Assembly: GCF_031755915.1 (NCBI RefSeq)
Contig: NC_083379.1
Coordinates: forward strand, 23,250,001 to 23,314,000
Length of the DNA stretch: 64,000 nt
Source of the DNA: Ziziphus jujuba
Lineage: Eukaryota > Streptophyta > Magnoliopsida > Rosales > Rhamnaceae
Direction: 5' to 3'
Shown one piece after another: positions 47,101 to 59,704 of the stretch (positions are counted from its first letter, which is position 1; every line of letters begins with the position of its first letter). Position numbers and translations under genes: made by a program. The notes under the pieces were generated by a model, which was given only the letters and a program-made list of their open reading frames with translations, had not been told where the DNA came from and ran no database searches.

Positions 47101-50100
47101 GTTAGTACTAATTAGCTTTGTTAGAACATCTACTAGATTGTCTCTAGTATGGATTTTCTGTAGATCCACATTCCTTTCTTCCACCTTCTCATGAACAAAG
47201 TGAAATGGAACTTGTATGTGTTTTGTCTTCGAATGATATGCTGGATTCTTTTCTAAATGTAAAGTGCTCTGACCATCAAAAAATAAAGTTATCTTCTCTT
47301 ATTTGTATCCAAACTCCTCTAGCAGCATTTGTTACCATATCATCTCTTTGCTAGTTTGCAAAGCTCCGATATATTCTGCTTTTGTTATAGAAGTAGCCAC
47401 GATAGACTATACTTTTGAAACCTAGCTTATAGGTCCTCTAGCGAGAGTAAAGACATATCCTGTGGTGGATTTGTTTTTGTCTAGATCACCTACATAATAT
47501 GAATTAACGTAGCCTTTGACAGTAAAGTTTGATCATCCATAATATAATGCAGCATTTGAGATATCCTTCAGATGTCTTAGGATCCTTTTCACAGCACTCC
47601 AATGTTCTCTACCAGGATTTGCCATGTATAGACTAACTGCTCCCACTGCTTGTGCAATGTTTGATCTTGTACATATCATAGCAAACATTAAGCTACCCAT
47701 TACTGATGCATATTGTGCTCAAGACATTTCTATTGCCCTACAAACCAAGTTCTCCTTTCCCTTTTCTTCAAAACCTCCTGGTTAGAGTATGCAAATCTCT
47801 TCTTCAAGTTTCTATGAAGAAATGTTGGTGCCAGTCATCAACATACAAAAGTAGAATAATGAAATCATTACCAAATCTGTTGTATTCAAGACTCATGATG
47901 AAGAAATCAAATCTCTTATACTAACATCTTGTTGACTATTTGAAACCATATAGAGATTTGTTCAACTTGCAAACCGAGTTGTCCTTTCCCTTTTCTTCAA
48001 AACCTCCTGGTTGGAGCATGTAAAATCTCTTCAAGGGTTTCATGAAGAAATGTAGTTTTCACATTCAACTATTCTAAATACAAGTCAAAATGTAGCAGAC
48101 ATTGCCAAGACTATGTGAACTATTTTAAGTCGAATAACAGGAGAGAGTATCTCATTGAAATCAACACATTCTTTCTGAGCAAATCATTTCAGCATCAATC
48201 TAGCACGACACCACTTTACTTGATCACTGCTATCTCATTTGATCTTGTAGAACCATTTGTTGTCGATAGCCTTCCTTCCTTGTAGTAATGGACTAAGATC
48301 CTATGTCTTGTTTTTATGAGGAGCTTCAATTTCTTCTAGCATTGCTATCATCCAGAAAAAAGCTTCTTGGCTTTTTGTAGCCTCTTGGAAAGTTTATGGC
48401 TCTCCGTTTTCTGTTAGTAAATAGTATGGAACATTTCCCTCTATAATGTATTTTGAGTACCAAGCTGATTCTCTTCTCTCCCTATTTGACTGTCGAACTT
48501 GTGGAGTGGCAAACTCAGTTTGCTTTTATTCTTCATGCTCTGATGCTGTTTCAGAAAAATCTAGAACTTTTTGTCTATATCTTTCTTTAACTTGAACTAT
48601 AATAGCATATAGTTTCTCTTTTGAGTGCTATCATATTCATTTTTTTTGTATTTTATCTTTTGTAAATATCACATCTTTGCTGATTATCACCTTGTAGGCA
48701 GTGGGATCTCATAGGCGGCACCCCTTAACTCCATCAGTATATCTTAAGAAAATACATTTTTTAAAAATTTTGGATCTAGCTTTGATATTTCTTAGGCATT
48801 GTACATAATAGAAACAGGACTTCTAAATATATGTAAGTGTGAAGAATTAGCTACCTTATTAGTCCACATCTCCATCGACATTTTCAAATCAATTGCTATT
48901 GATGGTGACCAATTGATCACATAACAGATGATCTTAATTGCTTTTGTCCAAAATACTTAGCTATCCCTACAATTCTCAAAATTGCTCTTGTATGTTAAAA
49001 CAATGTTCTTTTCATCCGCTCTACTACTCCATTTTGCTGTAGAGTGTATGCCACCGTCAATTGCCTCTTGATACTTTCTTATTGACAGAAGCTATCAAAT
49101 TCTTCACCAGTATATTCTTCTCCATTGTCTGTCCTCAAACACTTGATCTTCTTCTTTGATTCATATTTTATCCATGCTTTGAATATTTTAAAAACTGAAA
49201 ATACACCTGCTTTCCTCTTGATTGGATACACCCAATATCTCCTTAAGTAATCATTACCAAACATCGGAGTGGATCAGCTCTAAAGTTGCTTTCCTTTTAG
49301 TAGTAAAACTCTAAAACTTTAATTTGTGCTGCTTACTAGTAATACAATGCTCACAAAAGGATAATGAAACCTTTTTGAGCCCTAGAACAAGCTTTTGTTT
49401 AGCGAGAACCTTCAAACGTCGTTCCAACATGTGACCAAGCTTATGGTGCCACATCATCATCGATTCTTCTGCAGAACTTGTTTATGTTGTAAATGCTTCT
49501 CCATCTTGTTATGTTTCTCCTTTAAGCATGTACACTTTACAGTTATCTTTTCTGCTTTCATCACCATAAGAGCACCTTTAATTATTTTTGTGATCCTATC
49601 TTGAACATGGGTTTTGCACCCATTATTATCTAATTGTCCCAAAAACAACAGATTTTTCTTCAGGCCTTTCACGTGCCATACCTTTTGGATTGTACGAATC
49701 GTGTCATCATATATTTTCAATTCGATGGTACCAATGCCGGAGATCTTCAATTCATGATTATCCCCCATGAGCACACATCTTCCTGAGATAGGTTCATAAT
49801 GATGGAACCATTCTCTTTAGGGGTCATATGCCATGTTGCTCCTAAGTTCATAAGCCAAACATCAGCAAATCTTTTTTTGCCCTCAATAACTATTGATACT
49901 TCACTTTATAAACTTTCATCTTCATCTGATGTATTCGCCACACAACTTTTAACTTTTACGACTCAGCACCTTTTTCCTTTGGCTTCTTTGTTCTTCTTTA
50001 GATGCCAACACTCCATTTTGTAGTGTCCTTTCTTGCCATAGTGATGACATTTAATATCTTCTTACTTTTAAATTTTGATATACTCTAATTTTTAACTCCC

Positions 50101-53100
50101 ACTAAGACCACATTCCTTTGATCTCCCTCTCGTCACCATCAGAGCTTCAACTTGTTGTGAACTTCCTAGTCTATCATCGTTGTCCTTGCACCAACTTTCT
50201 TCGTCAAAAACTATAGCTACAATATCATCGAAGACTAAAATTTCTAAATTGTTGGTTAAGTTGACAATGAGTTGATTATATGAATCACATGGACTTTGAA
50301 GCAAAATTTCAGCACATTCTTTTGTGTTTACGTTTTGCCCAGTTGTTGTGGGCTGTGAAAACAAAGTATTGAGGGTGTTGATATGGTCAGTCAAAGTAGT
50401 TAATCCCATCATTCAAAGAGTGTAAAGCCTTATCTTGAAGAATATTTTGTTGTGTAGTTATTTGGCCTTGTATAAGTTTATTAGAGTATTCCATATTTCT
50501 TTTGTTGTCTTTTTCTCCGCTAAACTTGACAATATTTCATCTGCTAGGTGCAAATTAGCAATAACATTGCCATCCATCTCGTTCCACTTGCTGTTATCAA
50601 GGATCTTCTTGGGCTTTTCTTCAATTGCCCCCCAAGCCATTATCTTTTCTCAAAACTGTCTTTATTCTCATTTTCCACAATAAGAAATTATTCCTATTGA
50701 ACTTTTCTATTTCGTACTTCATATCCATTGTTAAAGGTAGGGGTGGGCAAAAATCGAACCGGACCGATCAAACCGACCAAACCGACATATTTGGTTTGGT
50801 TTGGGTTGGTTTTAATTTATTAATCGGTTTGGTTCGGTTAAATATATAAAAAAAACCGAAATGGTCGGTTCGGGTTGTAGGTTGGATAAAATTTATCCAA
50901 CCCAACCCGCACCAAACCGATCATCAATTAAATTAACATTTTATTTTACTTTTATATATAAATATAGTATATAATTATAAAATAAAACTATTATTTTATT
51001 TATTGTGAGAATGTGATTGAAGAGTATGGAAGAAGACTTTTTAAAATAATTTTTATTTTTATGGATTGTTAGTTTATTTAATTATAAGTTCATTTTAAAA
51101 TTTAAGATTTCAAATATGGATTGTATTCTATTTTATAATTAATAATGGTTGTAGATTTGTTATAGAATTTATTTGTTGGTGTATGATGTATTTGTATAAT
51201 TAGGTTGTAGTTGTAGACTTATATTATAGTTATATGGTTTTATTTTGTATTATCTTACTTGTATTGTTGTTGTATGGTTTCATGTTGCATTGTAGTTAAT
51301 AGTTAGTTTATTTGGTATTTTTGCTAGTTGAATGTATATTAAAATTATTTAATTTAGATATTATTTAATTTAGATAATAGCTTGAAAAAGATGCTTAATT
51401 CAAAATATAATGCATGAATATGATTGAAGATTGATAATTAAAAAGGTCTAAAAAAACTTTATACAATTTTGAACCCAATGTGTACAATTTTTATCTCAAA
51501 ATAACATAAATAAAAAAATTTGAGCCGAGATCCAAACCGACCAAAACCGTTTACCCAACCCAAACCGACTAATGATCATCGGTTTGGTTCGGTTCGGGTT
51601 GAACATGGTGGTCGGTTTGGTTTGGTTTCGTATCCAATCCAAACCGAATTGATCGGTTCGGTTTAAAAAAATCTATAAAACCGAACCAAACCGCACCGAG
51701 CCCACCCCTAGTTAAAGGTGCCTCTTTTCTACTAACTAGATCTAACTGTAGCACAAAAAACTAACTATAAACTTGGCATTCTGATACCACTATTAGGATA
51801 TTATGGTAAGGGATACACAATTGTAGCAAAAGTAAAACTTATAAAAATGAGAAATTTGTGTGAAAAATATCAAAATGAAATACACATACAATAATAAGCA
51901 ATTGTAAAAGGATTTTATTATAGCAAAAAAATATAATAAATTTTTTCTAAAATAAAAAGAGCATAATTGATAATATCCTCTGTCTTGTAATGGGATAAAA
52001 CATATACTCTCTTTTACGAAGGAAAGACAAATAATTAGGAGAAACTCTTTTAAAATTCTTTCTCTAATACTCTCCTTCTTTCCCTCTGTTTCTAAGTATT
52101 TTTTTTTTTCCCCCAAAGAAACGGGATGGGCTAACAAGAGAATGGAATGGAATTGCAAAACGTGGAGATGTATATATAGGTGCATGTGGCAGTAAAACTG
52201 GCAATGTGAGTGTTGGAATTGAATTGGTACTCTTAGCTGTTGCAAGCTGTGGACAGCATATACCCACTGCACCGCCTTTGGCTTTGTCAAAAAGTTAATA
52301 GCTAGGAAAGTGGCTTTCCCGCCACAGGTGAGAGAGAAAGAGAGAGAGAGAAAGAGAAGAAATAGATAGAATTTGACGAATGTGAAAAAGAATGGAATAA
52401 AAGGGGAGAGAAAACAGAGGAATGAGGTAAAGTTATATTAATAGGGTGAGAAGTAGAAGAACCTTAGAGAGGGAAGGATAGGGAAAGCCCCCAGCGGGAA
52501 AGTAACTTTATTTACTAATCCATTATCTCAATAATCTGTCTAATAGGGTTTTAGTGATCCTTATTTGTAATAAAACATCCAAGTTAGAAAAAACAATAAG
52601 GAAAATGATTAAAGCTGGAAACTAGATCAAAACCATAATAAAATCTAATAATAATAAAATCGTAATTATGCCTACTCTCCGTCACCAATGCTTATGTTTA
52701 CTTTTTGCTTTGGGCCTAAACAGTTTGAACCTTTGTTATTGTAGCCAAGCAAATCATTGTTCCAGCTAGTTGGGCATGCTGAACGAGTTTTATCGATAGA
52801 TTTCCATCCAAGGAAGATTGATCTCCTATGTTCATGTGATATAAATGATGAAATTCGATTCTGGAATGTCAACCAATCTTCTTGCCTGCGTGTATCTAAG
52901 GTTGGATCTCAAGCATTTAGTTTTTTAAAACATAATGTTGCATTGTAACAGGATAAGCTTTCAAGTCCGAAGTTTTTAATTTTATGTTTATGCCATACAT
53001 GAAATATTTGGATGGTTAAGCGCAAAGTCCTTAAGTCTATATTTATTCTTCTCAAGTTATGAAAGAATTATGAAAGACAAAAGTAATGTCATCTCATGAT

Positions 53101-53189
53101 GCTGCCTTGCATTTTCTGGTTTCATCAACTCCTTAAAACAATTTAGGAATCATTTCATTGTTATGATGGCAATTCCCTCTTAATGCATC

Positions 53190-53222
<33 letters not shown>

Positions 53223-54454
53223 GAAGATCATTTTGTAAAATTCTCTTGGAACTCTTATCTATTAAATGCTGATATGGTTATCCGTGGGGAATAATTACAG
53301 GGAGCCATAAAACAAGTTAGATTCCAGCCACAGTCTGGAAAGCTTCTGGCCACAGCTTCAGGAAATGTAATCAATTTATTTGATGTTGAGACCGGAAATC
53401 TCCATTCGTCCTTCAAGGTCATCTTTAAATTCATTAAAGTCATTTTAATTATAGCTCTGTTTATACATTTCAATTCTCATGATTTGTTGTAAACTTCTTT
53501 CAGGGACATGTCAAAGATATCCATTCAATTTGCTGGGATCCAAGTGGGAAGTATATTGCTTCTGTTAGTGACGAGAGCGCTCGAGTTTGGTCAACTATAT
53601 CAGACGGAAAATGTGTCCACGAATTGCAGGCAAATGGCAATAAGTTTCAATCATGCACATTTCATCCTGGATATTCTCAGCTCTTGATTGTTGGCGGTTA
53701 CCAGGTAGTTGTTAATCTCTAATACTGATGCTAGCAATCTAACAATGTCAGGGTGATTGTGTTCGTCTCTGCAAATGAAAGTGAGATTTTGCACTTCCAC
53801 TGTCAATTAACTTGACGCCTAACTACCAATGCAAGCTTTTTGAGTCACCATTTTTGAAAAGAATGATAAGACTCTGGGTGGAAAGATATCATAGATAAAA
53901 AATCAATAAAAATGGAAGCCCATATGAGCATGGACAAGATTCTCTCCTCATTGAAAATTTTGGTAGATTAGTTTTCCATAATCTGACGGTAGCACATTTA
54001 CGTTGACCCTCTAATTTTTCCTTGAGAAAAATATTATCAAATAGTTTGATCATCACTTATGGGTCTATCTGCGATAAATAGCAAAGAAGTCACTTTCTGG
54101 TACGCCTACTGTGTCTTATGTACCATGAAGGAGTTCAAAGAACTGGTTTTAGAAGACCGTGATATGTCAATTTATATTTTTCCAAATTGAGGCTAAACTT
54201 TGCAGACTCCGTAGGGTGGAATAAAGGTTATCATTTACTTAAATGATCTTTTGCAGATTTTTCTTTGTGAGACCTCATTTTATATGGTTTCTTAAAATTA
54301 ATTTCAGTTCCTTGAGCTGTGGAATCCAACCGAGACCAGTAAAACGTTGTCAATTTCAGCGCATAGTGGGTTAGTTACTGCTCTAGCGGACTCAGTACAG
54401 ACTGAAATGGTAGCCTCAGCGAGCCATGACCAGTGTGTGAAGCTATGGAAGTAA
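41148..54454 (+). CDS. LUH-like: LEUNIG/LEUNIG_HOMOLOG-like transcriptional corepressor
   Basis: Groucho/Tup1-type nuclear corepressor. In Arabidopsis LUG and LUH act with SEUSS-type adaptors to repress developmental and stress genes. Exons: 41148-41182, 41335-41432, 41747-41859, 41983-42248, 42407-42455, 42546-42648, 43197-43261, 43450-43596, 43981-44055, 44167-44220, 44322-44469, 45581-45690, 45793-45942, 52745-52900, 53301-53417, 53504-53704, 54308-54454. All junctions are GT-AG, phases are consistent, and the total is 2034 nt (677 aa). The N-terminal LUFS region has a LisH motif at residues ~13-43 ([18 protein letters not shown]) and GFLYEWWSV after it. A basic GRKRK is at ~319-323, the conserved DNVESF at ~348-353, and seven WD40 blades at ~395-677 ([45 protein letters not shown]-stop). 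The Gln-rich middle of LUG/LUH is much reduced, so the protein is shorter than those (about 930 and 790 aa). Intron 13 is swollen to 6.8 kb by transposons. Confidence 0.92.
46571..46985 (-). mobile_element. Intron copia 3' LTR
   Basis: Direct repeat of 51791-52326, lacking about 130 bp in the part matching 52175-52300. Both share TATTAGGATATT at the left and GTGGCTTT..CACCACA or ..CGCCACA at the right. Confidence 0.85.
46986..50728 (-). pseudogene. Intron copia gag-pol remnant
   Basis: Minus-strand remnant. Gag starts at ATG 50728 ([26 protein letters not shown]), then passes through frameshifted UBN2-type capsid segments (50640-50458 and 50412-50092). The protease to GAG-pre-integrase region ([34 protein letters not shown]) is at 49774-49457. 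An integrase piece is at 49264-49079 ([12 protein letters not shown]). RT is at about 48300-47600, where the catalytic box YVDD survives (near 47850-47838). RNase H sequence runs to the polypurine tract. Many stops make it inactive. A local ~80 bp direct duplication (47743 and 47979) lies in RT. Confidence 0.82.
50738..51710. mobile_element. hAT-type MITE, TSD GTTAAAGG
   Basis: A 973 bp non-coding element with perfect 11 bp terminal inverted repeats (TAGGGGTGGGC / GCCCACCCCTA). It is flanked by the 8 bp duplication GTTAAAGG (50730-50737 and 51711-51718), the TSD length of hAT transposons. Both subterminal regions are packed with AACCGA / TCGGTT-like motifs, typical of hAT transposase binding zones. 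The centre is AT-rich. It is inserted 9 bp upstream of the copia gag start codon. Confidence 0.93.
51780..51789 (-). promoter_or_regulatory. Copia primer binding site (tRNA-iMet)
   Basis: TGGTATCAGA on the minus strand, one base inside the 5' LTR end. Confidence 0.8.
51791..52326 (-). mobile_element. Intron copia 5' LTR
   Basis: 536 bp, the complete LTR of the pair. It lies next to the primer binding site. On + the following flank is GA-rich (52327-52370). Confidence 0.85.
53190..53217. repeat. Poly(T) tract in intron 14
   Basis: 28 consecutive T, about 83 bp upstream of the intron 14 acceptor. Confidence 0.95.
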
Positions 54455-55496
54455 AGTGTGCATGCCAGCATGAGAAGGCAAGGAGATTTTTCTAATTTAG
54501 ATTTCGAATACTGATACACTATTAGAATATAGGCTACTGGAGCTCTTTCCAAAGGCAATGGGTTGCTCAATGATACTTTTGTAATAGTCATAGCAGAAAA
54601 GGTTTAAAAGAAGGTGCAAAAACGCACAATAGTTATACTCCAATCCTTCATAAATATATACCCGTTATAGACTCAAAAACTTGCAATGAAATGTTAATAT
54701 TATAAACCGACTTTGCAATATAAGACTGCCTTTATGAGCTTCTTAAACATGTTTGTGTTTATGCATTCAGTAAAATATCTTCAGGATGTGTGCCTACAAA
54801 TTACCTTGATACTGATTGTACTGTTCCTAATCCCTATGGTAGGATATTTCATCAATTACATCAATTATGCTAAAAATGGGAAAAAAAGGAAGCCAATTTT
54901 CGCTAGACAAACCATTTTATAAAATGGACACGGTTAAAAATTATTAGACCATGCTTAACGAAAAGAAACAACAGTAACTACTAACTAGATGGTAACAGAG
55001 TAAAATAATAATGATGACCCTCAAGATTCAAAAAGAGCAGATAAAAAAAAAAAAAAAAAAAAAAAAAACACACACACAATAAATTAGAAAACTGTAGGCT
55101 GCCAAGCCTATGCCTTCGATACAGCACTCTGATAGGAATCCAAAATGTTCATCTTCAGGAGAGAGAATCAAAGCCGTTCAACATTGGTCATTCATATAAA
55201 GTAAAAGAAGCTAACGAATCTGACCATTAGAAACCATGCCCCAGAGAAGGTTGAATGGCAATGAGACTGCCGATTCATTCATTTGCCAACAGGCTAAGCC
55301 GGGTTTAAATGCATCCACTTTCCAATCAGGAAATAAAAATAATAATAAAATTTGCAGGATGGTGAATGCTTACAAATATTCATGCTAAAGGTGGACCTAC
55401 GTTTTAGTTCCCTGCCAAGAAAAGAGGCACTCAATTACAACTTACAAGGATTCAGATGTATAAAATCTACATGGTATAATGGCTTTGCTAGTTCCA
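54455..55496. other. Convergent intergenic region
   Basis: Space between the stop codons of the LEUNIG-like gene (+) and RPS5 (-). It should contain both 3' UTRs. It has a poly(A) tract at 55043-55068 followed by a short CA run. No other gene seen. Confidence 0.6.
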
Positions 55497-57377
55497 TTAC
55501 TTCCATAGCTCTTCCATTGGAATCCCACGCTCACGAGCAACATCACGGAACTGCCTCATTTGTTGGACTGCAACAACTGTGGCTCTGGCATTATTGAGAG
55601 CATTCTTACTCCCCAGTTGCTTTCCCAAAGCATTCTCAACGCCTGCCATTTCGAGAACAATTCTCACAGCCCCTCCAGCAATCACTCCAGTTCCAGGAGA
55701 AGCAGGTCTAAGCATTACCTTTGCGGCTCCATAATCTCCTTCAGATCTGCCAGTTATTAGGTCAATTAAGTAACATATGCAAACAGTAAAGAGATGATAA
55801 GACTAAATATATCAATATTGTGTCTTAATTCAGTTTCTCTCAGGTCCATTAAAGATATATCCTAGGTCTGAGCTACTGGTCAACTACCATTGCAGTCAAT
55901 TAGACCAAAAATGTAAGGAAAGATATCCTTAGCCGAAGTTTTAATTTTGTACTACCAAGATTCTTTTCAACATTCATGAAACGCTTCTAGATGAACAATA
56001 TTGTAAAAGCTAATTCATGATAATAGCTAGTGCCACGTGAAAATCAGATGAAGATAAGCCATGTCTTCAATCTTCTAACAAATACTATACGCTTAAGTTT
56101 TCATACATCCCATAGGATCAATATAAACTCAAGACACATTTGTCTGAAGCCAAAACTTCCATTAAACTGAAGAAACATGATTCAAGTAGGAATTTATAGC
56201 AATAGCCTAAAACAGAATCTTAGAAAGCACATGGCCATCCAAGGCAAGGGAATTTGAAGTATTCCCAAACACTCATATTCTATCTATCCCAACAGCTAAA
56301 AAAGCAATACTGATTAATTAGGTTCTACTACCTCTAATAAAACACATAGTGCTGCAGCATGTAGCATTTGTGCTCCTTATAAAGTAAGATTAATTCCGAA
56401 GACAAAATATTTTACTTTATTTTATTTTTTGAAACAGGTGTTCCCAGTGCTACCCCTGAAATGAGCATTCAACAGAGTTAATCAAAATGTGAAAGAAATA
56501 GTAATGTTCCCTCAAAACCAAACATAAAATGCAGCAGGCTTCAATAATTCAATGATACTCCAAACCCCGAATAAAAGTACTTCTAATTCTAAACCTGATA
56601 CTAGGAAAACCATTCAACAAATCCCCACTAGTAACCCTTCAAACAAAGCGATTTTATACACAATGGGGGTTATATAAAGAAAACGAAGCCTCCATACCTA
56701 TGGGGGAAAGTCAAATACTTGGTCATGGGAACGGTGATGATATTGCGCCTGGCATTCACAGCCGACTTCTGGACGGCGGCGATAACCTCCTTGGCCTTGC
56801 CAACCCCAACACCCACTTGGCCTTGCTTGTCACCCACCACAACAATAGCCCGGAAATGCAATTGCTTCCCTCCTTTGACCACTTTGGTGACCCTTCTCAC
56901 CTGAACCACCCTCTCCTCAAATCCATCTCTCACTTTCTCTTTCTTGACTTTTGAACCAAACCCACCTGTTTTCTTCACCTTGGAATCCATCACGTAAATG
57001 TCGTTTCCCAGAACGCTAACGCCGCTGTAGGCCGGACCGTAGAGCTCTTCGTATGCGGCGGCAATTTCGTCTTCGGTTTCCATGGGGCCCTCGTCGAAGG
57101 AGGGCGGAGAAACAAAGCCTTCGGGGATTTCTGGAGGATCAAAAGCTACATCTTCCTCGGGGTCGACGTTGTCGAAGAAGGAAGTGTCAATGTCGGAGGG
57201 CCTGGCTCTCAAGATGATGGTGGGGCGCGAAGAGGATGAGGATAGAGAAGGAAGGAAAGAGAAGGCTTTGATGGTGGTGGTGGTGGTGGTGGGGAGGAGA
57301 GAGAGGCGTCGGATGGAGTGGAGAGAGAGAGAGGAGAGGGAAGAAAGGGTAGCAGAGGCTGTGGTGGGCATGGCCAT
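55497..57377 (-). CDS. RPS5: Plastid ribosomal protein S5 (30S subunit), nuclear gene
   Basis: A structural protein of the small chloroplast ribosomal subunit, needed for decoding fidelity; it is made in the cytosol and imported. Exon 1 is 57377-56698 and exon 2 is 55746-55497, with a 951 bp GT-AG intron; joined they give 309 aa with no stops. ATG 57377 is chosen because it is the first ATG of the frame and sits in ACCATGG. Residues ~1-60 are Ser/Thr-rich and lack acids, fitting a transit peptide. An acidic stretch follows ([13 protein letters not shown]). The S5 N-terminal RNA-binding domain spans ~155-225 ([31 protein letters not shown]). The S5 C-terminal domain spans ~235-290 ([22 protein letters not shown], cut here, then [10 protein letters not shown]) and the protein ends MEELWK. 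Length fits plant plastid S5. Confidence 0.96.
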
Positions 57378-58432
57378 GGTGAGCAAGTGAAGAGTAAAAT
57401 TGGGGGCTGGGCTTCACTGGGTTCCTTTTTTGGATCAGCGTAGCGTAGTGGATGAAGACTTATCCCAAAGCTTTGAATTGTTGTGATGATGATGATGATG
57501 ATGGTGATATGGAGTCATGCCATGTCATGTTGCTTCATCACCGGACAGTGATCATTGACACGGTATTTTTTTTTATTTTTTTTTTTATGCACCATTATTT
57601 TTCATTATTTGCTTACATTCTGCCCTATTTTAAAAATAAAAATAAAAAAAAAGGGACAGATGTCTTTTTCTTTTTCTTTTTCTTTTTTTTTAAATTTTAA
57701 TTGTTATTGAAGTCTTTTTGGTTTTAAACAATTCATTATGACCTCCAATTTTGTTAGTTCGATGTGAATAAACATACTAAACACATTACCAAAACATAAT
57801 TTAAGAAAATACAAAAGCAAAACTTTATTTAAAAATAAAAAATACATAAAAAATTAAACTAATAAAAGATATATTATAAAATTAAACTTTAAACTATAAA
57901 TAAAATAGAAACAATTATATGAATTCGAAACTATGTCAAATCCTTATCTATTTGTCATTTTGACTAATGAATACCTAAAACCATAACAAAACTGTTAGAA
58001 AGCATGAAAAAGATAATAGATAGATAAACAAATAACAAGAAAAACTGCAAAACAAATAACAGATTACAAGAATAGGAATATGGGGAAAACAATGAAACTA
58101 AACATGAAAAGCTTGTTGCAGGAACCCAGGCCTAACTTAACAGAACTCGATCTTCACAAAAGTTCTACTGATGATGATGCTAATTACTCTATTGTCATTA
58201 AGTAGCTTAAACCAGCAGCACCAAATTAAGTGAACCTTAAGCCTTGAAACAATATTAATCAAATCATCACTTTCCTTAACTTACAAGGAATCTCCTTAGT
58301 TAAACCAAAAATCCATATACCATTAAGTCCAAAAATACATACCAAATCTCTATACAATATATAAAACTGCAAATGAGAATGCATATTTCATGAAATAAAG
58401 CCAATACAAGTTAATCCACGTGAACTCATCTT
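57378..58432. other. RPS5 upstream region and AT-rich spacer
   Basis: Holds the RPS5 promoter on its left side. A GATGAT run lies near 57485-57502, with T-rich tracts around 57565-57590 and 57661-57690. The remainder is AT-rich with no ORF of note. Confidence 0.5.
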
Positions 58433-58602
58433 TGATAGATCATAGGATATTATTGTTTATGTAATTGTTAATATTTATTCCACCTGTGTGTACATATATC
58501 ACGTGTACTAGTACTTAGCTAGGGTTTCTTAACTTTTGTATTTAAGTTGTATTTATATTAATGAAAGCTATGCTACTTTTCTATACCTTTAAAAATCCTT
58601 CA

Positions 58603-58613
58603 TGGTATCAGAG
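58603..58613 (+). promoter_or_regulatory. Copia primer binding site (tRNA-iMet)
   Basis: TGGTATCAGAG directly after the LTR end CA. Confidence 0.8.
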
Positions 58614-59704
58614 AAATAAAACACTCAATCGAGTTTTTCTTTTCTTTTTTTCGCCTAATTTGATTCATCATGTCTTCTTCTCCTTCTTTATCATCATTTT
58701 CCTTGTCTTCTACTTATTTTTCACCGAACTCTCTTTATCATCCAAAACTTAGGAGGTCATAAGTGTTGCCACACAAGTTCTAATCAAACTCACTTATTCA
58801 AATTATTTTCCTTGGAAAGCACAATGGGATGTGTTGTTAATTGGATATGATCGCTATGGGTATGCTTATGGGTCTTTCTCTTGTCCTTCTCCAACTTTTA
58901 TTGGCTCCACTACCCCTAATCTCAAAAAATTATCAATTTTGCATCTGTCAAGACAAACTTTTGTTAGGTGCCATTCTTGTCTCTCTTTCTCGGGATGTTA
59001 ACAGGTTTGTATCTAGTGCACAGATCTCTTATGATGCTTGGTCTTGGTTAGCCACGATTTTTGCTAGACCCTTTGGCTTTGTGAATGGCTTATTAAACCT
59101 CAAGGTAATCATTCTGTCACTGATGAGTATGCTCTTCTCGGCAAACCAGTTAATGATAATGAACTTATATTGTATGTCATTAATGGTCTTTCAACTAAGG
59201 ATATCTCTATGTGACACCTCAATTTCCTTTGGAGAATTATGTGAGAAGTTGGTTGAACATGCTACTTTTCTAAAGGGCAATGATAATTATGTGGATGACC
59301 CTGCCATTAATGCTCATGTTGCCAGTAGTAATACCTCCTTCAATAACTCTGCTAGATGTCGAGGTTCCACAACCAAAAAGTCATATGCTTCATTAAATTC
59401 TTATCTTTCCAATAGGCCATTTACACCTGGTTTCTCCTCCAATTATTGTGGACATTTTCAAATTTGTTCCCAGTAAGGCCTTCGGCTAGATTTTGTCCTC
59501 AACTATGCATCAATGGACTTTCACTCCTTTCCCACAATAGCAGTTATATTTTCTTAATCTTAATATAAATCCTTTTACACAACTACATGCTTTCTATTCG
59601 GGTTCCATTTTAGGACTGCTCGCATCTTTTTCTTCGATTTCATCTTCTTGGTTGATTGATTTAGGTGCTTCTCATAAATCTCTATCGATTTCCATAATGT
59701 CAAT

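Larger units (their letters stand above)
46571..52326 (-). mobile_element. Ty1/copia element in intron 13 of the corepressor gene
   Basis: Opposite in orientation to the host gene. The 5' LTR is 51791-52326 (536 bp) and the 3' LTR 46571-46985 (about 130 bp shorter through an internal deletion). LTRs begin TGTGGTGA on the minus strand and end in CCTAATA. A primer binding site TGGTATCAGA (51789-51780) follows the 5' LTR, and a purine-rich AGGTGGGAGATA precedes the 3' LTR. The internal region carries a broken gag-pol. No clean target duplication is visible (AATGA versus GGTGA). A 973 bp MITE is nested near the 5' end. Confidence 0.88.

Noticed and set aside
57378..57386. RPS5 start nine bases further upstream
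   Set aside because: That codon is TTG. The first ATG, in ACCATGG context, is at 57377.
57082..57390. 102-codon + strand ORF over RPS5 exon 1
   Set aside because: Shadow of the GC-rich transit peptide and acidic coding region on the other strand.
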